Below the pieces are notes generated by a model. That model did not search any database and was not told where the DNA came from. It worked only from the letters and a program-made list of their open reading frames with translations. Below are positions 8,280-16,195 of a stretch of DNA of 46,676 nt, one piece after another (within the stretch, counting starts at the first letter, position 1; each line of letters begins with the position of its first letter). Source of the DNA: Fuerstiella sp. (lineage in GTDB: Bacteria > Planctomycetota > Planctomycetia > Planctomycetales > Planctomycetaceae); the NCBI GenBank assembly GCA_029245955.1, contig JAQWOH010000085.1, forward strand, positions 1-46,676, given 5' to 3'. The position numbers and the translations under genes were made by a program.

Positions 8280-8612
8280 ACTGGTTTCCGTTGCTCAATT
8301 CCACAAAACGCTGGGCGGCCGATGACGAACGGACTCACGCCTCTGCTGAACCATACCAAAGATGGGGCAAAATAGGAGAGGCGAACCAACGACCTTAACG
8401 AGTATGGGATGTCCGCACCGTGCGGCACGCAAGCCTCTCGCCGATCAGTTATGAACCATCCACGCTTCACCAGAACGTACCTTTCGATGGCTAGAAGTCG
8501 ATCCAGTCCCGCACATCTCCGCATTACTTGCCATATTGCGGTCTATTTCGCGTTCTACCCAACGCGGCTGTTGAAATATGACTTTGTCGCCAACGATAAG
8601 TATACTGCTTGC
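8280..8612. other. 333-bp divergent spacer
   Basis: This lies between the GTG start of the exonuclease gene and the small unknown gene on the plus strand. Both strands have open frames (8276-8524 minus; extension of the plus-strand frame to 8409) but neither shows protein-like features. No clear promoter or hairpin was seen. Confidence 0.4.
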
Positions 8613-9107
8613 ATGTCAAACGCGACCTTCATCAATGATGACCTTGCCGCTCACCGGGGTTCAGCGCGGGAGTTGACGTTTCAATTAACGCTTGACTCAC
8701 TGTCAGAGCAGTACAGCGTAAGCACGGCGCCGATAAGAACTGCGAATGTTGAGCTGATCGAGGAAGGGAATCTGAAGAAGGGCCCCGGTCTCTGCCTAAC
8801 GGTCACAGCCTCACGCCGTAAGCGAAGTCGATGGCGTCAGTCGAATTCGCCGGAGCCGCCACGTGACGCGTATGAAGTTGTCGCCAGCGATCTGGTTCAA
8901 CTCAGTCTGCGAGGCAAACCGATCCGCCTGCGCGAGGAAACGCCTGCTGAGCAGTATGACATCAGTTGGCCCACGGCGAGGAAATCACCGTCGCATCACA
9001 TCCTCAATTATCAGTTAATCCTGAGCCACATCGAAAACACCTGGGGACGAAAACACGAACGACTGTTCTTGATCAAGGCTCAAATATCCAAGGTCACTAA
9101 TTCATGA
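8613..9107 (+). CDS. hypothetical protein (164 aa)
   Basis: I do not recognise this protein. From the ATG at 8613 it is 164 residues, hydrophilic, with no signal peptide or membrane segment. It is basic in the middle (SRRKRSRWRQ near residue 70) and has a helical C-terminus (ILNYQLILSHIENTW). Its stop overlaps the start of the next gene in an ATGA, which suggests translational coupling with the Tat-exported propeller protein. The frame stays open back to 8409, but that part is Arg-rich and unlike coding sequence. Coding status is probable rather than certain, because it rests on the open frame and the overlap only. Confidence 0.5.
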   Translation: MSNATFINDDLAAHRGSARELTFQLTLDSLSEQYSVSTAPIRTANVELIEEGNLKKGPGLCLTVTASRRKRSRWRQSNSPEPPRDAYEVVASDLVQLSLRGKPIRLREETPAEQYDISWPTARKSPSHHILNYQLILSHIENTWGRKHERLFLIKAQISKVTNS

Positions 9108-10081
9108 GCAATTCAACGTCGCGACGCGACTTCCTGAAATCTGTCGGGCTCACCGTGTTCGCGGTGGGCGTGGGGAGTGTGGCACCGGCACAGGAAAAGA
9201 ACCAGCCTCAGCAAGGCGCCAGTGGCAGTGAAACACGGCTCGTGGAACTGCCCTTTCAGTTGATGATCTGCGATTACGTACAGTTCAAGCTGTCCAGAGT
9301 GGACACACGCGGGAAGGTCATCTGGGAACACCGCCCGGAAGGGAAAGTATGGGACTTTATTCTTACGGGCGACGACAAGCTCATCTATCCGATTATTACC
9401 GACGGGCAGGAAGTCCGCTGCATTGATTCTCAAAAAAAACAAATATGGTCCTGGCCATATGCCGGGGAATTCAGAGAGATCATCAATATCACAAAGCATC
9501 GCTCACAACTGATTGTGAGCGGCCAGAAGCCACCCAGGGCCATCCTGATGAACCTGGATGGAACGATTCAGAAGAGGCTGCCAATCCCCGCAGGCTACAA
9601 TCACCATCATGGCCAGTTGGGGAACGTGTATGCCGTCGGCAACAAACACTATCTGGCTCAGCTTTGGGGCGAAGGGACGGCTCTTGAAGTTGATGAAAAC
9701 GGCAAAGAAGTGTGGCGATATCAGGTACCAAAAGCCGGAAAGGGGCGCTATCCGGAAGGGACGATTCAGGATCTTCTGAGATTGGACAATGGCAACACTC
9801 TTCTGGCGTGCGGTACACAAGCTCGTTTACTGGAAGTGGATCGTTCGGGAAAGATTGTCTGGGAATTCACCGGGACGGGGCATCCCGAACTCAATTTCAC
9901 CAACGCCTGTAATCTGCAACAACTGAGCGACGGCTCCGTTCTGGTCACCAACTTTCTGCGGGGCAATTCAGGTCGCGGCGCACATGCCTTCAGGCTTTCT
10001 AAAGAGAAGCAGATCACCTGGACGTTTACCGACCACAAGAATTTCACAGCCATCAGTCAGGTGTGGGCGATCGAACAATAA
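9104..10081 (+). CDS. Tat-exported PQQ-like beta-propeller protein
   Basis: A 325-residue protein that begins with a twin-arginine signal (SRRDFLKSVGLTVFAVG, residues 5-21, followed by APAQ near 29), so it is probably exported folded. The mature part has repeated propeller blades with the PQQ-like motif D-x-x-G-K-x-x-W: DTRGKVIWEHRP, DENGKEVWRYQVP, DRSGKIVWEF. This type occurs in many planctomycete secreted proteins of unknown function and resembles the BamB/PQQ-enzyme propeller without an obvious cofactor ligand set. The ATG overlaps the stop of the preceding small gene (ATGA). A scaffold or carbohydrate-related role is possible; nothing in the sequence fixes it. Confidence 0.85.
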   Translation: MSNSTSRRDFLKSVGLTVFAVGVGSVAPAQEKNQPQQGASGSETRLVELPFQLMICDYVQFKLSRVDTRGKVIWEHRPEGKVWDFILTGDDKLIYPIITDGQEVRCIDSQKKQIWSWPYAGEFREIINITKHRSQLIVSGQKPPRAILMNLDGTIQKRLPIPAGYNHHHGQLGNVYAVGNKHYLAQLWGEGTALEVDENGKEVWRYQVPKAGKGRYPEGTIQDLLRLDNGNTLLACGTQARLLEVDRSGKIVWEFTGTGHPELNFTNACNLQQLSDGSVLVTNFLRGNSGRGAHAFRLSKEKQITWTFTDHKNFTAISQVWAIEQ

Positions 10082-10252
10082 CCAACCTGCGGAAGAGGCT
10101 GCTGAAACTGTCAGAAAGAGTCCGGACTGCCATCGATGGTGACTTCTGCAAATAGAAGACAGCACGGGCCCGCCAATGAACAGATCTCCTGAGTTACTCT
10201 TAATCACGAAGTACATTCCTTTAAATCTGCCGGCCTTGTCACCTCCGCGACA

Positions 10253-10571
10253 GGCCCGGGAGATGCGGTGCTGGCTCACGAAAAGAGGCAACCACCGAAG
10301 AATGCCAGTGGTAAAGTTACCCCTGGTTTCGAAAGTACGCAGACTGATCCGCATGCACCAAAGGACTGGCAGCCGTTTTTCGAGCGTACGATTCGTGCAG
10401 GTATTGCGGGATACAGGCTTGTGCGCGTTCGGAGCGCACTTCGGCATTCAGAACCACCCGAATGTCGATATTGTGGCGATCGCGGATCTGCTTCCCTCCC
10501 GTTGCTCCGGACTGGCGATGGCTTGTGGCAGCAAACAGACCGGCCCGTCGTGCGAAAAGATAATCAAGGCC
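10253..10571 (+). pseudogene. remnant of a Gfo/Idh/MocA-family oxidoreductase, frameshifted and truncated
   Basis: Two adjacent frames together give a recognisable N-terminal Rossmann region. The first (10253-10414) ends DWQPFFERTIRAGIAGY. After one extra base (A at 10415) the second frame continues GLCAFGAHFGIQNHPNVD, then IVAIADLLPSRCSGLA and SCEKII. Removing that base restores the GxAGYGxxxFG nucleotide-binding pattern and the beta-strand ending in Asp that is typical of Gfo/Idh/MocA NAD(P)-dependent oxidoreductases. After about 10571 the similarity fades and the remaining 250 or so residues of the family, including the catalytic Lys region, are absent. There is no usable start codon context. 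It is a dead gene, perhaps once an operon partner of the propeller gene (inference). Confidence 0.7.
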
Positions 10572-10740
10572 ACCAGCGCCGGAAGCCGTGTTATCTGCAA
10601 TATAGCTTACACCGGATCCGAGTTAGAATCTGGCACCATCCGTGTGGGTAGATCACGAGTAAGTCCCAGGTACAGGATGCCACGGCATTTCCGCACAGCT
10701 TTAGGGGCGGATCTGCGATAACCAACATGAGCAGCGAGCG
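10572..10740. other. spacer after the pseudogene
   Basis: The frame of the pseudogene stays open to 10721 but its translation no longer resembles the oxidoreductase family. It ends just short of the convergent stop codon of the HerA-like gene. Together with 10082-10252 this region holds only degraded sequence; no terminator hairpin with a T-run was seen. Confidence 0.4.
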
Positions 10741-13164
10741 TCAGAACGCGCGTTGTGAGTTCCCTGCGTCGTCGACTGCATATGGCAACCAGACAAGAAC
10801 CAGTCGTTGAATCCTGATGTCTGACTTGCGAGGCTTGATTTCTTTGTCGGTCAGTTCCATCAGGTCGGGATCAAAACGATCCTGGATCCTGTGCACCTCT
10901 TCTTCGATCTGGGCATTCAGTTCCTCCTGTCGCTCGACCAGCGCGTGCACTGCTTCTTCCGCGTGCTGTACGTCCTCACTTTCTTTGGCAACGCTGCCAG
11001 CCCTGCGAATCGCTGTGCCGGCGCGAGAGACGTTTGTCACGCTGTGTAGTTTTCGCCCGAACAGAGCCCCTGCGATACTCTGAATGACAGAAAGTCCGGC
11101 GGATACCGCCTTCTCGGTCTTCTGTGTTTTTTCGCGAGCGACCTTCTGCCTTGCACGGCGCATGCGGTCCTCCAGTGTGCGAATGCGCGAAGCATATTTG
11201 CCTCGCAGTTTTTCGAGCTGCCGGTCACGTTCTTCCCGGGCCGCATGTCGCAATCGTATTCGAAAGTCCGATTCTGATTCATCAGATCCGGAGCATTCGC
11301 TCAGAGCCGGACATTTCCAGACCGACAGTCGACGATACTGATACAGAAAGTCTTTCAACGCGGACTTCCACTTCGTATAGGACTTTTTCAGGGTTAGCGC
11401 CGCCGCCAGATCGCCGAACGCAGCAGTCTTCCGGCACTCACCCGTCAGCTCGGGCAGATCGTCTTCGTCCCATTCATCCGCCTGTTGCCAGAAGTCCGAC
11501 GGAATGTCATCACCAGTCAGTGCCAGCAACGTCACATCCTCCCAGCGATCAACGTTTTCTCGGGCAGCAACAAAATGAACATTCGCCTCACCCAGCAGGG
11601 CCGGTCGATAGACTAACTGGTCCGCCGTTGTCCGAACCGGAAAAAACAGTTCCGGGATGTTGGGTGGCAGCACGGGCCGGGAAATCTTTACATCCGCTTC
11701 GTTTGCGTTCGCCAGGCCAAACGAAGGTGCAGCATTGGGACCGAAATTGTTTTTCAGCGGACTCATCAAAATTCGAATCTGCTCCCGCGACAGCGGCCCC
11801 CGCAGATATGACAGGGCCCATCTTGTTCTGAAGACGACAGGCTGGTCTTCGTGAACATTGTTCATCAGAAAAACCCGGCTGCCCAGACCGGCAAGAATCT
11901 GTTCCATACGCTGCCGGTCAAAAGACGATCCGGCACTGGCCGCGGCTCCTTCCAACCCTTCAAGAACTCGCAGCTTGTCGCGTTCTGTCTGCAATCGCCC
12001 CAGGAACCATGTACCAGCGTTGGACAGCCCCTTGTAGTCGATATCGACGGGATTCTGCGTAGCAAGAACGCAGCCGAGCCCGTAAGCGCGGGCCTGTTTC
12101 AGCAGTGTCAGCATGGGTTGCTTGGACGGGGGATTGGCCGTCGGCGGAAAGTAGCCGAAGACTTCGTCCATATAGAGAATCGCCCGCAGACTGGCTGTCC
12201 CGGGCTGGCGCCTCATCCACGCGATCACTTCATTCAGCAGAATCGTGACGAAGAACATGCGTTCCTGGTCAGACAGATGCGCTATTGAAATGACGGCCAG
12301 TCGCGGCTTTCCTGCGGTCGTATAGAACAAGTTTTGAATATCAAGAGCCTCGCCTTCCAGCCAGCCGGCGAAACCGGGCGAGGACAGCATATTGTTCAGC
12401 AACATGGCCAGCTTGAAACGATCGTTGGCCGGGAAGAACGATTCCACGTCCAGGAAGCCGACCTTGTCAAACGGAGGTTCCTGAATCAATCGAATCAACA
12501 TTCCCATCTCTACGTCGCTGCCCTGACGCCACGACGCATCCAGAATCGAAGACAGCAGGATGTATTCGCGACTGCTGATAGGATCGGCTTCAATCTGCAA
12601 CAGGGCCAGTAGTCCTGAGACAGCAGCCATAATTCGTTCACGCAGAGCCTCTGCGTCGTTGAGAATCTCAGCCGACGGTGCAGTGAGGGCCCGCAGAACG
12701 GTGATTGGCCGCCCGGCATTGCTGGCTGGCGTGTAGATCGCAACTTCAGCGGAATCACGCAGTTTGCGGATGCGGCCGGCGCCCTGTCCCCATTCGCTCA
12801 AGCCACCGGTCCAGATATCAGCCGTCTTTGCAGCATATTCCTCAATTGTCAGTCCCTGTCGAGCGGCCTCAGCCGGATCGACCCAAGGCTCGAATTCCGC
12901 TGCGGTCAGTCCGGGGAAGGTCAGCATCAGATTGCCCAGGTCACCCTTGGGGTCGATGCATATCGCGGGAATCCCGTCCAGAGCGGCTTCTTCCAGCAGG
13001 GACAGGCAGAGTCCCGTTTTTCCGCTGCCGGTCATGCCAACACAAACAGCGTGCGTCGTCAGGTCCTTTGCGTCGTAGAGCAGCTCTTCCTGCGACGTCC
13101 TTGCATTTTCAAGGTCGTGAATTCGTCCCAGAAAGAACTGTCCAAGCTTCTCAATGATGGTCAT
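10741..13164 (-). CDS. HerA-like (DUF853/DUF87-type) ATPase with C-terminal coiled coil
   Basis: An 807-residue FtsK/HerA-superfamily ATPase. Walker A GMTGSGKTG is at residues 43-51, an ICIDPKGD strand follows at 69-75, and Walker B AILYMDE is at 328-334. A motif QARAYGLGCVLATQNP near 360-375 is the sensor/arginine region typical of HerA and TraG-like motors. The central part is followed by a Glu/Arg/Lys-rich coiled coil (about residues 640-770) broken by a Gly/Ala/Ile stretch (VIQSIAGALFG). The start at 13164 follows AGGAAAACCTCAGG; a longer frame to 13302 has no similarity. HerA-type motors act on DNA ends or in conjugation and some defence systems, but no NurA-like nuclease or transfer gene is next to it. 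Its substrate is unknown. Confidence 0.82.
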   Translation of the reverse strand: MTIIEKLGQFFLGRIHDLENARTSQEELLYDAKDLTTHAVCVGMTGSGKTGLCLSLLEEAALDGIPAICIDPKGDLGNLMLTFPGLTAAEFEPWVDPAEAARQGLTIEEYAAKTADIWTGGLSEWGQGAGRIRKLRDSAEVAIYTPASNAGRPITVLRALTAPSAEILNDAEALRERIMAAVSGLLALLQIEADPISSREYILLSSILDASWRQGSDVEMGMLIRLIQEPPFDKVGFLDVESFFPANDRFKLAMLLNNMLSSPGFAGWLEGEALDIQNLFYTTAGKPRLAVISIAHLSDQERMFFVTILLNEVIAWMRRQPGTASLRAILYMDEVFGYFPPTANPPSKQPMLTLLKQARAYGLGCVLATQNPVDIDYKGLSNAGTWFLGRLQTERDKLRVLEGLEGAAASAGSSFDRQRMEQILAGLGSRVFLMNNVHEDQPVVFRTRWALSYLRGPLSREQIRILMSPLKNNFGPNAAPSFGLANANEADVKISRPVLPPNIPELFFPVRTTADQLVYRPALLGEANVHFVAARENVDRWEDVTLLALTGDDIPSDFWQQADEWDEDDLPELTGECRKTAAFGDLAAALTLKKSYTKWKSALKDFLYQYRRLSVWKCPALSECSGSDESESDFRIRLRHAAREERDRQLEKLRGKYASRIRTLEDRMRRARQKVAREKTQKTEKAVSAGLSVIQSIAGALFGRKLHSVTNVSRAGTAIRRAGSVAKESEDVQHAEEAVHALVERQEELNAQIEEEVHRIQDRFDPDLMELTDKEIKPRKSDIRIQRLVLVWLPYAVDDAGNSQRAF

Positions 13165-13627
13165 CCTGAGGTTTTCCTGCTTCAAAACGCTGACTATAAA
13201 TGCTGACCATGCACAATATGCGATTCCTCCTGGGTGGCGCAACGACCGTCCGGCATCCGCATGAGAGCGCCGATGGCCACTGTGATATCGGGGCCAGTCC
13301 ACTCATTCAAAGGAATTGCCCTTCGCACAACAGGGAGCTTTCCGAAATTCGACCGTTTTCACAACTCGCATGCAGAGAATTCCCGGCGTTGCATGTAAGC
13401 TGTGTAGAGCGGTGCTTGACAGCCAATGGTCTGTCTGACAACATTCGCCGCTTGTCCGGCCCGTCCAACTGCACAAGTCGCCTGCTTGAAACGGCTTGCG
13501 TCGCAATTGATGACGATTTTGCCTCATCTGGCGACTCTGCCAGGACGATCACTACAAATTTCCCGGGAACATCCCGTTATCGACATTCGGTCACCATCCT
13601 GGTGGCCCCCAAACTGGACATGAAATC
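13165..13627. other. 463-bp divergent intergenic region
   Basis: This spacer should carry promoters for the leftward HerA-like gene and the rightward rpmF-plsX-fabD cluster. Open frames on both strands lack family features. One candidate promoter is listed separately. Confidence 0.45.
13416..13444 (+). promoter_or_regulatory. candidate sigma70-type promoter for rpmF-plsX-fabD
   Basis: A perfect -35 hexamer TTGACA (13416-13421) is followed after 17 bp by CAACAT (13439-13444), a poor -10 with three matches. It points toward rpmF, about 185 bp away. The spacing and perfect -35 are in favour, the weak -10 is against. Confidence 0.3.
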
Positions 13628-13810
13628 ATGGCCGTCCCTAAACGAAGAATTTCAAAATCCCGTGGTCGGAAGCGCCGTAGTCATAACGCCGTAAAGCCCA
13701 TTCAGCTGGCCCGTTGTTCGCAATGCGGCACTTCGCTTCCCACACACGTTGTTTGCCCAACCTGCGGATATTACCAGGGCCGGACCATGACGGGTGACGA
13801 CGAGGATTAA
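13628..13810 (+). CDS. rpmF: 50S ribosomal protein L32 (bL32)
   Basis: A 60-residue basic protein. It opens with AVPKRRISKSRGRKRRSH, the typical bL32 N-terminus, and has a zinc ribbon CSQCG (residues 30-34) and CPTCG (43-47), so this is the zinc-binding form. An acidic tail GDDED ends it. The gene sits directly before plsX with only 5 bp between its stop and the plsX ATG, the common bacterial rpmF-plsX-fab arrangement that couples ribosome and membrane-lipid synthesis. Confidence 0.96.
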   Translation: MAVPKRRISKSRGRKRRSHNAVKPIQLARCSQCGTSLPTHVVCPTCGYYQGRTMTGDDED

Positions 13811-13815
13811 TTGTG

Positions 13816-14832
13816 ATGCGAATCGCGCTTGACGCGATGGGGGGCGATAATGCTCCATGTCCCAACATTCAGGGTGCCTTGCAGGCGACAGCCCAAGCTG
13901 AAGAGCTGCATGTTGCTCTGATCGGCGATCCAGCGACTTTGGAGGCAGGGCTGGCAGACGCAGGGGGGGATCCGACAGGCCGTATTTCCATCGTTGAAGC
14001 CGACGGTGTGGTGGGCATGGAGGAAAAGCCAACTGTTGCGCTCCGCCAGAAACCCAATTGCTCAATTGCCCGTTGCTGGCAGTTAATGGCCAGCAGAGAT
14101 GCGGACGCGGTCGTGAGTGCCGGTAACACGGGTGCGGTCGTTGCCGCAGGGCTGCGGACACGACTGTTTCTGAAAGGCGTTAAACGTCCAGGCATTGCCG
14201 TAACGCTGCCCAACCTGAAGGGCAACAGCGTTCTGGTTGATGTCGGTGCAAACCCAGCGGCTCGCCCTGAACATCTGTTTCAGTACGCTCTTATGGGCAG
14301 CATCTACGCCCGAGAAATCCTGGGAATCGCGAGTCCGCGAATCGGACTGATGAATATTGGCAGTGAAGAGGGCAAGGGCAACGAACTGTACCGCGAAACT
14401 CACCGGTTCCTGTCCGATTCGCCACTGCAGAATTCTTACGTTGGCAACGTGGAAGGTCGGGGGCTGTATCACGGCGAGGCGGATGTGCTGGTCTGTGAAG
14501 GCTTTGTGGGCAACGTTATTCTGAAAGTCAGCGAAGGCATGGCTGAGTTCATGATGAAAACTGTCGGCAAGACACTTTTGCAGGCGCTGTCGACTGAGCG
14601 AGACCAGGCCGCGCAGGTGCTGCAACAGCTCAGCCAGAAGTATCGCTATCAGGAATCGGGTGGAGCTCCGTTGCTGGGAATCGATGGCAGCTGCGTGATC
14701 TGTCACGGATCAAGCGATTCCGACTCCATTCGCAACGCGTTAAAGATGGCCATGGAAATGAAGGCCCATCACATTAACGCTCAAATCGTCGAGCAACTTG
14801 CGGCAATCGCTGCCAAGGCCACCGCCGGATAA
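13816..14832 (+). CDS. plsX: phosphate acyltransferase PlsX
   Basis: A 338-residue PlsX, which converts acyl-ACP to acyl-phosphate for phospholipid synthesis at the membrane. It starts with the signature RIALDAMGGDNAP and contains SAGNTGA near 96-102 and the GFVGNVILK segment near 230. Length is normal for the family. The ATG at 13816 is preferred; a GTG one codon upstream (13813) is also possible. It follows rpmF by 5 bp and precedes fabD by 44 bp, so the three are almost certainly one operon. The usual next genes fabH and fabG do not follow fabD here. Confidence 0.95.
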   Translation: MRIALDAMGGDNAPCPNIQGALQATAQAEELHVALIGDPATLEAGLADAGGDPTGRISIVEADGVVGMEEKPTVALRQKPNCSIARCWQLMASRDADAVVSAGNTGAVVAAGLRTRLFLKGVKRPGIAVTLPNLKGNSVLVDVGANPAARPEHLFQYALMGSIYAREILGIASPRIGLMNIGSEEGKGNELYRETHRFLSDSPLQNSYVGNVEGRGLYHGEADVLVCEGFVGNVILKVSEGMAEFMMKTVGKTLLQALSTERDQAAQVLQQLSQKYRYQESGGAPLLGIDGSCVICHGSSDSDSIRNALKMAMEMKAHHINAQIVEQLAAIAAKATAG

Positions 14833-14876
14833 CAGACGACCCGCGCTACGGCTGCAGGATCAGGGACTTCAGACAG

Positions 14877-15794
14877 ATGGCAAAGATTGCAATTCTATTC
14901 CCCGGACAGGGTGCACAGCACGTTGGTATGGGGAAGCAGATCACAGAACAGTATCCGAAGGCGAAGGAGCTGTTCGGTCAGGCTCAGGAAGTTCTTGGCT
15001 ATGACCTTGCGAAGCTGTGCTTTGAAGGCCCTGCCGATGAACTGGATTCGACAATCTACAGTCAGCCCGCGTTATTCGTTGCCAGCCTGGCGGCTCTGGA
15101 AAAACTCCGAGCGGATTCTCCGGATATCGTGCTGGGGTGTGAGATGGCCGCCGGCCTGAGCCTTGGTGAGTACACGGCGCTGGTGTTTTCCGGTGCGATG
15201 TCCTTTGAGGATGGACTGCGGGTTGTGCAGCGTCGAGGGCAGGCGATGCAGGCAGCGGCCGATGCAACACCCTCGGGTATGGTCAGCATTCTGCTGATGG
15301 ATCGCGAGCAGGTTCAGAAAGTTTGTGACGAGGCGTCCGGTCACGGTTCCATCCAGATTGCCAACTACCTTTGCCCCGGCAACATCGTTGTCAGCGGAGA
15401 AAACGGTGCCTGCGTCCGGGCAGCGGAGATTGCAGAAGCTGATGGCGGAAGAGCTGTCCCTCTGGCCGTGGCTGGTGCGTTTCACACGCCAATCATGAAG
15501 CCTGCAGATGACCAGCTCGCAGAAGTGCTGAACGGCACAAATATCCAGTGCCCCGAGATTCCGGTCGTGTCCAACGTGGACGCCGCAGTCCACTCAGACC
15601 CCGATGAAATTCGCAAACTTCTCATCATGCAGGTGTTGCAGCCGGTTCGCTGGGAAGATTCGATCCGCAATATGCTTGAGGCTGGTTGTACAGATTTCTA
15701 CGAAGTCGGCCCGGGCAAGGTGCTGAAAGGCCTCATGAAGCGAATCGCACGCAAGACACCTTTCACAACGATCAACGACTCGTTTGAATCGTAA
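14877..15794 (+). CDS. fabD: malonyl-CoA:ACP transacylase FabD
   Basis: A 305-residue malonyl-CoA-ACP S-malonyltransferase, which loads malonyl groups on ACP for chain elongation. The oxyanion motif LFPGQGAQ is at residues 7-14, the nucleophile Ser95 in GLSLGEYTAL, an Arg at about 120 in QRRGQAM, and the catalytic His203 in GAFHTP. All expected active-site residues are present. It is last in rpmF-plsX-fabD. It could also supply malonyl-ACP to the long ACP of the cluster at 1-5 kb, which has no transacylase of its own (inference). Confidence 0.95.
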   Translation: MAKIAILFPGQGAQHVGMGKQITEQYPKAKELFGQAQEVLGYDLAKLCFEGPADELDSTIYSQPALFVASLAALEKLRADSPDIVLGCEMAAGLSLGEYTALVFSGAMSFEDGLRVVQRRGQAMQAAADATPSGMVSILLMDREQVQKVCDEASGHGSIQIANYLCPGNIVVSGENGACVRAAEIAEADGGRAVPLAVAGAFHTPIMKPADDQLAEVLNGTNIQCPEIPVVSNVDAAVHSDPDEIRKLLIMQVLQPVRWEDSIRNMLEAGCTDFYEVGPGKVLKGLMKRIARKTPFTTINDSFES

Positions 15795-16195
15795 CGCAAC
15801 GGACGCGAAACCTGAGCGACAGAACGGCCGAAACCTCCACACCAGACCGTGCAGGAACAATTTCCACGGCAGGCCAGAGACGGAAATATGTGTGGTGCCC
15901 CCGAAAAGTGGCGGTGCGGAAGATACCAGTAGGGTGAAACAGGCCGCTACCGTGTATGGCATCATGCGGAGGCTCTACGGTTCAAATGACGTCCCAACCG
16001 TCATAACCGGTCTGAGGTATCGCTTTCGCCCATATTTCGGAGCCCTGCTGCATCGTCGTCGAATCTCCTCGAGTGACGAGAGCTATGTTTCGCCGAGACC
16101 ACACGTCTGCCGAGATCGATTCTCGCGTGGAGTGCCTGTGTGGTGCCAGGATTCGAAATACGGGTATAGCCACATCCACGTCGGCCCAACACTGA
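15795..16195. other. 401-bp intergenic region
   Basis: It separates fabD from the FHA-EAL gene. A plus-strand frame runs through it from inside fabD but its composition (Arg, Ser, Pro rich, no similarity) is not coding-like. No terminator with a T-run and no convincing promoter was found. Confidence 0.4.

Noticed and set aside
8276..8524. 82-codon minus-strand frame overlapping the exonuclease start
   Set aside because: It has no protein-like features and lies opposite the non-coding extension of the plus-strand frame.
11124..11831. 235-codon plus-strand open frame
   Set aside because: It is antisense to the HerA-like gene; composition is Arg/Ser/Pro rich.
10741..13164. HerA-like gene as part of a phage-defence island
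   Set aside because: No nuclease, toxin, methylase or integrase gene is adjacent; neighbours are a pseudogene and ribosomal/lipid genes.
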